NCBI GenBank assembly: GCA_039923455.1
Contig: JBDTCS010000226.1
Location: 1-13,640, forward strand
Reading direction: 5' to 3'
Length of the DNA: 13,640 bases
Origin: JBDTCS01 sp039923455
GTDB taxonomy: Bacteria > Bacteroidota > Ignavibacteria > Palsa-1295
Shown piece by piece: positions 7,564-13,640 of this stretch. The position numbers and the translations under genes were made by a program. Under the pieces are notes generated by a model, which saw only the letters and a list, made by a program, of their open reading frames with translations, had not been told where the DNA came from and searched no databases. How positions within the stretch are numbered: position 1 is the first letter of the stretch; each line of letters starts with the position of its first letter.

Positions 7564-8490
7564 ATGAAGATCGGAATTATTGGCCAGCCGTGCATCGACG
7601 AGATCATAGCACCCGATGGCAGCTTGCGCGCAAGTGCTCTGGGTGGGATCTTGTACTCCTATGCCGCCCTTGAAGCCGCTATGCGGACTCGCGGCAGCCG
7701 AGATAGCTTTCTCGCACTCTCCTGGAATTCGGCACCCGATCAGCATTTGCTTTCCCCTCTGTTCGAAAGATTTCAGCGTCTGGGAGATGCCGGCCTTTGG
7801 TCCACGGTGTCATTAAGCAACCGTGTCAAGCTCGTCTATGCTACCGACGCTGATCGCTCCGAGCATTGTGCAAGTATTCTGCCATCTATCACAGCTTCAG
7901 AATTGGAGCGGATTGCGCTGGATGAACTCGATGGGGTCTTCGTAAATATGATCTCAGGATTCGATATATCGCTCGATACTTTCGAATGGCTGAGTGCACG
8001 AATGACTAGCACGTATATTCATCTGGATGTCCATGCGTTGGTACTTGGTGAACTCTCCGCCAAAATTGGAATCGGTCGCGTGACCCGTGGAGTTGAATCA
8101 TGGGATCGATGGATTCGCAACGCGGACACGGTGCAACTGAACGAGCTGGAAGCTCGGACACTCGCTTCGCCATCGATCACAGATGAAGCAGCATTGATAC
8201 AAACCATTCGGCGCTTGGCGAGTGGGAGTTCGAACGTACGGACGAAAGGCATCATCATTACACGCGCCGAACGCGGAGCCACATATTATGATGTCACCTC
8301 GAATCATGAGTTTTCGATTCCTGTGCCGGAAACAAACATTATTGACACGACAGGTTCAGGCGATGTCTTTGGTTCGGCGTTCTTGTTTCAATTTCTCGTA
8401 ACAAAGGATGCGGTGAAGGCAATGAGATTTGCTATAGAGTACGCATCGAGAAATGCCGAGATGGCTACGTTGGAGGAGTGGTTACGTTAA
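7564..8490 (+). CDS. PfkB-family carbohydrate or nucleoside kinase
   Basis: This is a ribokinase-like (PfkB) ATP-dependent kinase of 308 residues, the usual family length. It would phosphorylate a hydroxymethyl group of a sugar or nucleoside in the cytoplasm. The C-terminal signature DTTGSGDVFGSAF begins at residue 261; D267 is the expected catalytic base and the glycines form the anion hole. Earlier, QLNELEA (191-197) matches the conserved N-x-x-E region, and GIIITRAERGATYY (229-242) is the typical nucleotide-side beta strand. The N-terminal substrate motif is unusual, with ALGGILYSYAAL (25-36) in place of the common GG-x-x-x-N-x-A, so the substrate cannot be named. The gene is divergent from the AtuA-like gene and meets the E1-alpha gene tail to tail, 12 bases apart, leaving little room for a terminator. 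It appears to be transcribed alone. Confidence 0.88.
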   Translation: MKIGIIGQPCIDEIIAPDGSLRASALGGILYSYAALEAAMRTRGSRDSFLALSWNSAPDQHLLSPLFERFQRLGDAGLWSTVSLSNRVKLVYATDADRSEHCASILPSITASELERIALDELDGVFVNMISGFDISLDTFEWLSARMTSTYIHLDVHALVLGELSAKIGIGRVTRGVESWDRWIRNADTVQLNELEARTLASPSITDEAALIQTIRRLASGSSNVRTKGIIITRAERGATYYDVTSNHEFSIPVPETNIIDTTGSGDVFGSAFLFQFLVTKDAVKAMRFAIEYASRNAEMATLEEWLR

Positions 8491-8502
8491 CTAACGTTGA
8501 CA

Positions 8503-9459
8503 TCAAGCTTCGTAGTACACATTTTTGAACGCCTCTTCCGGATCGGGACCGGGAAGTTGAGAAGCATACGCAATCGCCTCTTCGATCTCTTGCTCAGCGG
8601 TTAACTTTACTTTCTGCATCTCCTTCTCAGATATTTTCGCTGACTTCATGAGTGCTTCGATCTGCTTGATCGGATCTTTCTTTTCCCACTCTTCAATCTG
8701 GGCTTTCGGTACATATTCGAAGGCATCATGCTCGGCGTGGCCACGCATTCGCATCGTAACGCATTCGATCAGGCTCGGCCCCTCGCCTCTTCGTGCGCGC
8801 CATGCAGCGTCCGTCGCCGCGAGATAAACGGCTTCGATGTTTGTACCATCGACAGTGATCCCCGGCATTCCGTAACCCGAGGCACGTAGTGAAAAATTTG
8901 GGGCAGCATTTTGCTTTGACACCGGCGTCGAATAGGCGTATTGATTATTCTCGATAATCAAAATGAGTGGTAGCTTCATCGTCGAGGCCATCATGAGACC
9001 TTCGTGCACTTCACCGACTGACGAGCCGCCATCACCGATATAATTCAGAACGATCTTTCCTGTCCCGGACAACTTTTGCGCCAGCGCCGCACCCGCAGCT
9101 ACCGGTACCATCGCTCCCAAATGCGAAACGTTACCGTAGATTCTGCGCCCGACATCTGCAAAATGGCCTGTTCCATCAACACCGCGGCTCATCGCACCTT
9201 TGCGAAAGAGAAAATTCACCGCCATCTCGCGTGGCGTCATTCCTCTTACAAAGTGCGCACCGTTGTCTCGATGCATCGGAAATATTATGTCACCATCACC
9301 GAGCGACATCGCAGTCCCGACACTCGTAGCTTCGTTGCCGACCTGCGCATAGACTCCGCCGACAATCTTGGATTGTCTATAGAGATTGATAAGCGCATGG
9401 TCAAAGGCCCGTGCGAGCGACATGTTCCGATACGCGAGAAGCAGTTCAGCTTTGGTCAT
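8503..9459 (-). CDS. 2-oxoacid dehydrogenase E1 component, alpha subunit (pyruvate/branched-chain type)
   Basis: This is the thiamine-diphosphate-binding alpha subunit of an alpha2beta2 E1 enzyme, which decarboxylates a 2-oxo acid and passes the acyl group to a lipoyl-bearing E2. It has 318 residues from ATG 9459. The opening (MTKAELLLAYRNM) and GGVYAQVGNEATSVG (34-48) are typical of the family. The ThDP/magnesium motif runs from GDG at 142-144 to NN at 171-172. PMHRDNG (61-67) and RMRGHAEHD (237-245) are present; the latter replaces the GHS-x-x-D phosphorylation-loop motif of classical enzymes. The frame can be extended to GTG 9513, but ATG 9459 fits the family N-terminus and sits 4 bases after a promoter-like element. 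No E1-beta, E2 or E3 gene is adjacent, so the partners must be elsewhere. Pyruvate, branched-chain oxo acids or acetoin are all possible substrates. Confidence 0.92.
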   Translation of the reverse strand: MTKAELLLAYRNMSLARAFDHALINLYRQSKIVGGVYAQVGNEATSVGTAMSLGDGDIIFPMHRDNGAHFVRGMTPREMAVNFLFRKGAMSRGVDGTGHFADVGRRIYGNVSHLGAMVPVAAGAALAQKLSGTGKIVLNYIGDGGSSVGEVHEGLMMASTMKLPLILIIENNQYAYSTPVSKQNAAPNFSLRASGYGMPGITVDGTNIEAVYLAATDAAWRARRGEGPSLIECVTMRMRGHAEHDAFEYVPKAQIEEWEKKDPIKQIEALMKSAKISEKEMQKVKLTAEQEIEEAIAYASQLPGPDPEEAFKNVYYEA

Positions 9460-9463
9460 GTGG

Positions 9464-9492
9464 CAAAAATACGAAGTAAGTGATCGTTGCAA
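9464..9492 (-). promoter_or_regulatory. Candidate Bacteroidota-type promoter of the E1-alpha gene
   Basis: Reading the minus strand, TTG (9492-9490) is followed by 18 bases and then TATTTTTG (9471-9464). This fits the published Bacteroidota consensus of TTTG or TTG, 17-23 bases, TAnnTTTG. Only CCAC separates it from ATG 9459, so transcription would start at or very near the start codon and give a leaderless or nearly leaderless mRNA. It also argues against GTG 9513 as the start. No transcription data are available to me. Confidence 0.45.
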
Positions 9493-9622
9493 TCTATTCT
9501 CCTGAATCGACACAGTCGCACTGGTTGCGTCGGAGAATGCTTAGTTGATGCCCAACCTCAAATTTCTGCGTATTTTTACATCGCTTTGAACACAAAATTT
9601 TGGCCCTAACGCCCAGCTAACT

Positions 9623-10564
9623 ATGCGAGAATTGTACCCCGCGATCGAGCCTTATAGAACAGGCATGTTGAAAGTAAGCGATATTCATTCGCTCTATTTC
9701 GAGGAGAGTGGTAACCCGACCGGTCAACCGGTTGTGTTCTTACATGGAGGACCTGGCGGAGGCACAGACGGCTCCTTCCGTAGATTCTTCGATCCGGCGC
9801 ACTATCACATCATACTCTTCGATCAGCGTGGTGCCGGCAAAAGCACACCGCATGCTTCGCTCGATGAGAATACGACTTGGGATCTCGTGAACGATATAGA
9901 ACTCGTTCGCGAACATCTGGGTGTCGAACAATGGATGGTTTTTGGAGGCTCATGGGGATCGACGCTTGCGCTCGCGTATTGTGAAGAACATCCTGATCGC
10001 GTCACGCATATTATCCTTCGCGGAATATTTCTGTTGCGGAAGTCGGAGATCGACTGGCTTTATCAATTTGGTGCGAGCGAGCTCTTCCCAGACTACTGGG
10101 AGGATTATATTCAGCCGATACCACTCGCAGAGCGCGGCGATATGGTGAAAGCCTATCATGATCGTCTCATCTCAGCCAACAAGTCGGTGCAACTGGAAGC
10201 TGCGAAAGCCTGGACGACATGGGAGTGTTCAACCTCGAAACTGCTCGTCGATGCAGAACTCGTCGCTAAAGGTGAATCCGATGAATTCGCGCTCGCATTT
10301 GCGCGCATCGAGTGCCACTATTTCATCAACAAAGGCTTCATGGATGATGGGCGCTTGCTCCGGCATATTGGAAACATTCGCCACATTCCGACGGTGATCG
10401 TTCAAGGAAGATATGATGTAGTCTGCCCGACTCGCAGCGCTTGGGATCTGCATCGCGCGTTTCCCGAAGCTAAGCTTGTGATCTCCCCCGCCTCTGGTCA
10501 CTCGCAGATGGAGAAAGAAAATCTTTCAGCGCTGGTCGAAGCGGCCGATTCCTTCCGAGTTTAA
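9623..10564 (+). CDS. pip: Proline iminopeptidase (peptidase family S33)
   Basis: This is an alpha/beta-hydrolase aminopeptidase that releases N-terminal proline from peptides, probably in the cytoplasm since no signal peptide is seen. Its 313 residues match the family length. Motifs appear in the order expected for bacterial Pip: HGGPGGG (41-47, oxyanion hole), DQRGAGKSTP (67-76), the nucleophile elbow GGSWGS with S110, the cap region with WTTWE (197-201), D265 in GRYDVVCP and H293 in SGHSQ. The catalytic triad is therefore S110, D265 and H293. The opening MRELYPAIEPYRTGML is typical, which supports ATG 9623. No clear Shine-Dalgarno sequence is present. The next gene begins 3 bases after its stop, so the two are almost certainly co-transcribed, although their functions have no obvious link. 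Confidence 0.95.
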   Translation: MRELYPAIEPYRTGMLKVSDIHSLYFEESGNPTGQPVVFLHGGPGGGTDGSFRRFFDPAHYHIILFDQRGAGKSTPHASLDENTTWDLVNDIELVREHLGVEQWMVFGGSWGSTLALAYCEEHPDRVTHIILRGIFLLRKSEIDWLYQFGASELFPDYWEDYIQPIPLAERGDMVKAYHDRLISANKSVQLEAAKAWTTWECSTSKLLVDAELVAKGESDEFALAFARIECHYFINKGFMDDGRLLRHIGNIRHIPTVIVQGRYDVVCPTRSAWDLHRAFPEAKLVISPASGHSQMEKENLSALVEAADSFRV

Positions 10565-10567
10565 ATT

Positions 10568-12004
10568 ATGCGCTCGCCCGTTCGCGTTGTTTCCGATTGG
10601 TGGAACAGGCTCACTCCGTATGAAAAGGTGAGCCTTTACTTGGCCGGTGGGATCACGTTTGCGACGCGATTGATCTTTGTCATCGCTTCGCTCATGCATC
10701 ATCCGGTTGCGATCGAAGTGGACAGTTATCGTTATCTTGCAATCGCAAATGATCCCGGTTGGCGAACATGGTTTAATCTGAACGACCCGGCTGGTTACCC
10801 GATACTACTCGGCATCACGTTCTCGACACTTCAATTCTATGCAGGAATACTTTTTCTGCAACTCATTCTTTCAACGCTTACAACACTCATCATTTGGGAC
10901 CTGGGACGTTCACTGCTAACGGCAAAATGGAATCGCGTTTCGGCAGTGTTACTCTCGCTATCCCCTCTTCCGATGTTCTTTTCGAGTCAGCTAATGACCG
11001 AGACAAGTTTTGCATTCTTTTTTTTGTTGGCTCTGCTGCTACTTGTGAAGTTCATCACCTCGAAAGGCAGACTTGGTTGGCTTATTGTAGGGGGACTCTC
11101 GCTCAGCTATGCAACGCTCATTCGCCCGAGCAGCATCGTAACGATCCGCGTGATCGCACTCGTGCTTATTTTTCTGACGCTAAAGCGGACGATCTCCTTC
11201 CGGTACGCCCCAATTTTTATTCTGTCCTCGCTCGTCCTTTTATTCAGCTACGGACTCGGGCTCAAGATACGTTACGACTATTTTGGCATTAGTGCAAAAG
11301 GCCCTACGACACTTTCGATCTATTACGGTATTCCGATCATGCAATCTGCCGGGTTCAGCCAAGCGAAGATCGATAGCGTGATTAAAGCGCTTCCGACAGC
11401 CGAGCAATACTTGGACAAATCGCGCCCTGATCACATCGATGGTGACGAATTCGCCAAGCGACACAAAGCACTTTTTCTGACTTTACTCGCTGAGCATCCA
11501 ATAGATGTTTTCAAGGTACACTTGCTTGGCGTGGCACAAATGCTTGCGTGGCCACCGGCCGGATTGTTTCAACTCTCACGGCACTTCGGTATGCTGCCTC
11601 CGGACGGGAATTTCAAGGAGATGGATTTTCAAGCGATCTTTGGGCCGATCGTAACTTTTCAATTTGGCAAAGTGACCACAATTCTTCGAGATAGACTCAC
11701 AGAAACACCACTCAGCTTACTACTTTTTTGGTTTGCGACAACCGTCCTCTGGCTTTTGACGCTCGCATGTGCTATCTTTGGAACACTTGTATTCTTGTGG
11801 GACTTACTTCGCTCTCGAATCAGCCTCAAATATTGGCTCGTAGCGGCGGTGTTGTTATCGTATGTTTTTCTGATTCCGCATGTTGCAGCCGGCAGCAGAT
11901 TTCGAATGCCTATAGAACCGGTATTGATTCTTATCGCATGCTATGGTGTGCAGTGGATTGCTCAGCGACGCGCCGAGCGACGCGTGAAGCCCCTTTCTGC
12001 CTGA
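10568..12004 (+). CDS. Polytopic GT-C-type (GT39/ArnT-like) glycosyltransferase
   Basis: This is an integral membrane protein of 478 residues with roughly ten hydrophobic segments, for example at about 23-43, 77-117, 147-163, 168-185, 194-231, 384-410, 422-438 and 449-465. Its architecture is that of GT-C enzymes, which move a sugar from a polyprenyl-phosphate carrier to a lipid, protein or glycan outside the membrane. After TM1 the first outer loop holds IEVDSYRYLAIA (49-60), with acidic residues where GT39/ArnT relatives carry their catalytic acid. DPAGYPILLG (73-82) follows, and SRFRMPIEP (443-451) near the end is a recurrent C-terminal motif of the group. A soluble stretch lies at about 240-300. 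Similarity is by layout and short motifs only, so a hypothetical membrane protein remains possible. It sits 3 bases after the pip stop and 64 bases before a GT2 gene that could supply its donor. Confidence 0.78.
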   Translation: MRSPVRVVSDWWNRLTPYEKVSLYLAGGITFATRLIFVIASLMHHPVAIEVDSYRYLAIANDPGWRTWFNLNDPAGYPILLGITFSTLQFYAGILFLQLILSTLTTLIIWDLGRSLLTAKWNRVSAVLLSLSPLPMFFSSQLMTETSFAFFFLLALLLLVKFITSKGRLGWLIVGGLSLSYATLIRPSSIVTIRVIALVLIFLTLKRTISFRYAPIFILSSLVLLFSYGLGLKIRYDYFGISAKGPTTLSIYYGIPIMQSAGFSQAKIDSVIKALPTAEQYLDKSRPDHIDGDEFAKRHKALFLTLLAEHPIDVFKVHLLGVAQMLAWPPAGLFQLSRHFGMLPPDGNFKEMDFQAIFGPIVTFQFGKVTTILRDRLTETPLSLLLFWFATTVLWLLTLACAIFGTLVFLWDLLRSRISLKYWLVAAVLLSYVFLIPHVAAGSRFRMPIEPVLILIACYGVQWIAQRRAERRVKPLSA

Positions 12005-12032
12005 TTGTTTTTTGTGCCTGATTCTTCTTGTG

Positions 12033-12060
12033 TTTAACGCGCTTTGTTTTTAACGTTTGT
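12033..12060 (+). promoter_or_regulatory. Possible weak promoter before the GT2 gene
   Basis: The 64-base spacer before the GT2 gene is T-rich. Within it a TTG is followed about 21 bases later by AACGTTTG, one base off TAnnTTTG, and the start codon lies 9 bases beyond. The spacing fits a Bacteroidota promoter, but T-rich DNA gives such matches by chance, and read-through from the upstream gene would serve equally well. Confidence 0.25.
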
Positions 12061-12068
12061 CGTTTGCT

Positions 12069-12767
12069 ATGAAAGTATCTTTTATTATTCCGATCTACAA
12101 CGAAGAAAAGACGGTCGAGTTGATCGTCGCAGCCTTGAAAGCGCTCGAGTTAAAGGGTGTCGAAAAGGAATTGGTTCTGGTCGATGACGGCTCCTCTGAT
12201 GGTACGATCGCGATACTAAAGGGCAAACTGAAAGACCAGGTTGACACGATACTCTATCATCCGAAGAATCGTGGTAAGGGTGCGGCAATCCGAACCGGTA
12301 TTGCAGCCTGCACAGGTGCTTTCATCGCTATTCAGGATGCCGATCTGGAATATTCTCCGGATGATTTTCACAATCTGCTCAAGCCAATCGTCGAAGGCAG
12401 AGCGGACGTAGTTTTCGGTTCCAGATTTTTGTCGGGAAAAGAACGTCGCGTGCTTTACTATTGGCATTCAATCGGGAATAATATTCTCACGACGTTTTCC
12501 AATATCACGACGAATCTGAATCTTTCGGACATGGAGGTCTGCTATAAGATATTCCGGAGCGATCTTTTGAAGCAACTGGATCTTAAGGAAGATCGGTTCG
12601 GCTTCGAGCCGGAAGTTACCGCGAAGATCGCGCGACTCAAATGCCGCATCTACGAAGTTGGTATCTCTTACGCCGGTCGTACCTACGAAGAAGGTAAAAA
12701 GATAACTTGGAAGGATGGCGTCAGAGCGTTTTGGGTGATTCTAAAATACGCAATCGTGAAATCGTAG
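12069..12767 (+). CDS. Family 2 glycosyltransferase, DPM1-like (polyprenyl-phosphate sugar synthase)
   Basis: This 232-residue GT-A fold enzyme resembles the catalytic domain of dolichol-phosphate mannosyltransferase. It would move a sugar from a nucleotide donor to a polyprenyl phosphate on the cytoplasmic face of the membrane. SFIIPIYNEE (4-13) and VDDGSSDGT (38-46) form the nucleotide-binding start. NRGKGAAIRTG (67-77) is the conserved loop. QDADLEY (89-95) holds the D90-x-D92 metal motif, and FGSRFLSGKE (116-125) follows. Near the C-terminus, GFEPEVTAK (178-186) and the YEEGKKITWKDG stretch (206-217) are typical of the DPM1/DPG-synthase group. No transmembrane helix is present, as in soluble DPM1-type members. 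I start at ATG 12069; the longer frame begins at a TTG 12 bases upstream. Its likely partner is the GT-C membrane protein just upstream. The sugar is unknown. Confidence 0.92.
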   Translation: MKVSFIIPIYNEEKTVELIVAALKALELKGVEKELVLVDDGSSDGTIAILKGKLKDQVDTILYHPKNRGKGAAIRTGIAACTGAFIAIQDADLEYSPDDFHNLLKPIVEGRADVVFGSRFLSGKERRVLYYWHSIGNNILTTFSNITTNLNLSDMEVCYKIFRSDLLKQLDLKEDRFGFEPEVTAKIARLKCRIYEVGISYAGRTYEEGKKITWKDGVRAFWVILKYAIVKS

Positions 12768-12787
12768 CAAAGCAAAAGTAGCAATAC

Positions 12788-12821
12788 AAAAAAGCATCGA
12801 GAATTTCTCGATGCTTTTTTT
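12788..12821. terminator. Bidirectional rho-independent terminator
   Basis: The hairpin AGCATCGAG / CTCGATGCT has a perfect 9-bp stem (12793-12801 with 12807-12815) and a five-base AATTT loop. It is flanked by a run of A on the left and seven T on the right, so it reads as an intrinsic terminator in both directions. It lies between the convergent GT2 and sigma-factor genes and should stop both transcripts. Confidence 0.93.
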
Positions 12822-12856
12822 CAGGCTAAATATTTTTGCCGATTGTCTTTCTCGGG

Positions 12857-13640
12857 TTATCCGAGGTAGCTTCTAAGCGGCTTCGAGCGACTTGCGTGGC
12901 GGAGTCTGCGAATCGCCTTCTCTTTAATCTGGCGAACACGCTCGCGTGTGAGTTGGAATTTCTCACCGATCTCTTCCAAGGTCAGAGGATGCGTATCATT
13001 AAGTCCGAAATAAAGCTCGATCACTTCCTTCTCGCGTTGCGATAGTGAGGTCAGTGCGCGTGAAACTTCGACCTTGAGCGATTCGCTCATCAGCACAGAA
13101 TCCGGAGGAGTCTGTGTGGCGTCTTGCAAAACGTCGAGCAGACGATTGTCTTCACCTTGCGCGAATGGTGCATCGACCGAGAGATGTCGACCGGAGATCT
13201 TGAGCGTCTCCGAAACTTCGGCGGTTGACATCTGAAGCTTTTCGGCGAGTTCGCCTGCGGTAGGCTCACGTTCGAACTCCTGCTCTAACTGCGAAAACTT
13301 TTTGCCGATCTTATTCAGCGCTCCAACGCGGTTCAGCGGAAGTCTGACGATACGGGATTGTTCTGCGAGTGCTTGAAGGATCGACTGACGGATCCACCAC
13401 ACTGCATAAGATATAAACTTAAATCCACGCGTCTCATCGAACCTGCGAGCCGCTTTGATCAAACCAAGATTACCTTCGTTGATCAGATCACCGAGCGAGA
13501 GTCCCTGATTCTGATATTGCTTCGCAACCGAGACTACGAATCGAAGATTGGCCTTGACCAAAATTTCGAGCGCACGCTGTCCTTCTGGAGTGTCGGTCTT
13601 GATCTTTTTGGCAAGATCAATTTCCATTTCCGAGTTCAGC
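12857..13640 (-). CDS. rpoD: Primary RNA polymerase sigma factor (RpoD/SigA type), 5' end outside the window
   Basis: This is the sigma-70 housekeeping factor that directs RNA polymerase to promoters. Numbering from the methionine at 13627, region 2 runs from about 26 to 100 (ANLRFVVSVAKQYQNQGLSL, then the core-binding and -10-binding helices around RFDETRGFKFISYAVWWIRQ). Region 3 spans about 101-180, and region 4 about 190-246, with the -35-reading helix-turn-helix TLEEIGEKF...TRERVRQIKEKA. It ends in SKPLRSYLG, as in Bacteroidota/Chlorobiota primary sigma factors. The methionine at 13627 is not the true start: the frame stays open to the window edge and reads LNSE before it, matching the region 1.2 pattern L-x-x-E-x-E-x-x-LA. 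Roughly 30-40 N-terminal residues are therefore expected beyond the edge. The short type lacks the long region 1.1 and non-conserved insert of the E. coli protein. Confidence 0.95.
   Translation of the reverse strand, partial: LNSEMEIDLAKKIKTDTPEGQRALEILVKANLRFVVSVAKQYQNQGLSLGDLINEGNLGLIKAARRFDETRGFKFISYAVWWIRQSILQALAEQSRIVRLPLNRVGALNKIGKKFSQLEQEFEREPTAGELAEKLQMSTAEVSETLKISGRHLSVDAPFAQGEDNRLLDVLQDATQTPPDSVLMSESLKVEVSRALTSLSQREKEVIELYFGLNDTHPLTLEEIGEKFQLTRERVRQIKEKAIRRLRHASRSKPLRSYLG

Noticed and set aside
9540..9590. Possible pip promoter: TTG, about 23 bases, TATTTTTA.
   Set aside because: The last base of the -7 element is wrong and the spacing is at the limit. It is not better than chance in this AT-rich gap.
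11963..11984. Short direct repeat GAGCGACGCG-like at the end of the membrane glycosyltransferase gene.
   Set aside because: It is inside coding sequence for an arginine-rich tail (RRAERR) and is explained by codon repetition.

Overview
The window is ordinary-looking bacterial chromosome. It is densely coding on both strands, with eleven protein genes, no intergenic gap longer than about 165 bases, and no rRNA, tRNA, CRISPR array, insertion sequence or phage gene that I can see. The organism is probably a member of the Bacteroidota/Chlorobiota (FCB) group. The evidence is a primary sigma factor of the short, FCB-like type at the right edge, a general lack of Shine-Dalgarno sequences before the starts, and at least one good match to the Bacteroidota-type promoter (TTG, about 18 bases, TAnnTTTG). 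A deep lineage such as Kapaibacteriota is possible, but that is a guess from overall impression.

Layout. (1) 22-2127, minus: a sodium:solute symporter with two unusual hydrophilic insertions. (2) Divergent from it, 2273-3649 and 3746-5071, plus: a large helical protein with ferritin-like diiron motifs, then a fold-type I aminotransferase. (3) 5096-7447, minus: a DUF1446/AtuA-like gene followed 15 bases later by a Sua5-type threonylcarbamoyl-AMP synthase, probably co-transcribed. (4) 7564-8490, plus: a PfkB-family sugar or nucleoside kinase, divergent from the AtuA-like gene. It meets (5) a 2-oxoacid dehydrogenase E1-alpha subunit (8503-9459, minus) tail to tail, 12 bases apart. (6) 9623-12767, plus: proline iminopeptidase, a GT-C-type membrane glycosyltransferase only 3 bases after it, and a DPM1-like family 2 glycosyltransferase. 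(7) A strong bidirectional terminator at 12788-12821 separates this run from (8) the primary sigma factor gene (minus), cut off by the window end.

How they fit together. Most genes look like independent housekeeping or metabolic units rather than one system. The clearest functional pairing is the GT2 enzyme, which could charge a polyprenyl phosphate with a sugar, and the GT-C membrane enzyme, which would use such a lipid-linked donor outside the cytoplasmic membrane. The AtuA-like/Sua5 pair has only operon-style spacing in its favour. The item I find least explained is the ferritin-like protein at 2273-3649. I do not see a convincing new defence system or mobile island. The gene starts given here are often shorter than the longest open frame, because several longest frames begin at GTG/TTG codons or run into the neighbouring gene.
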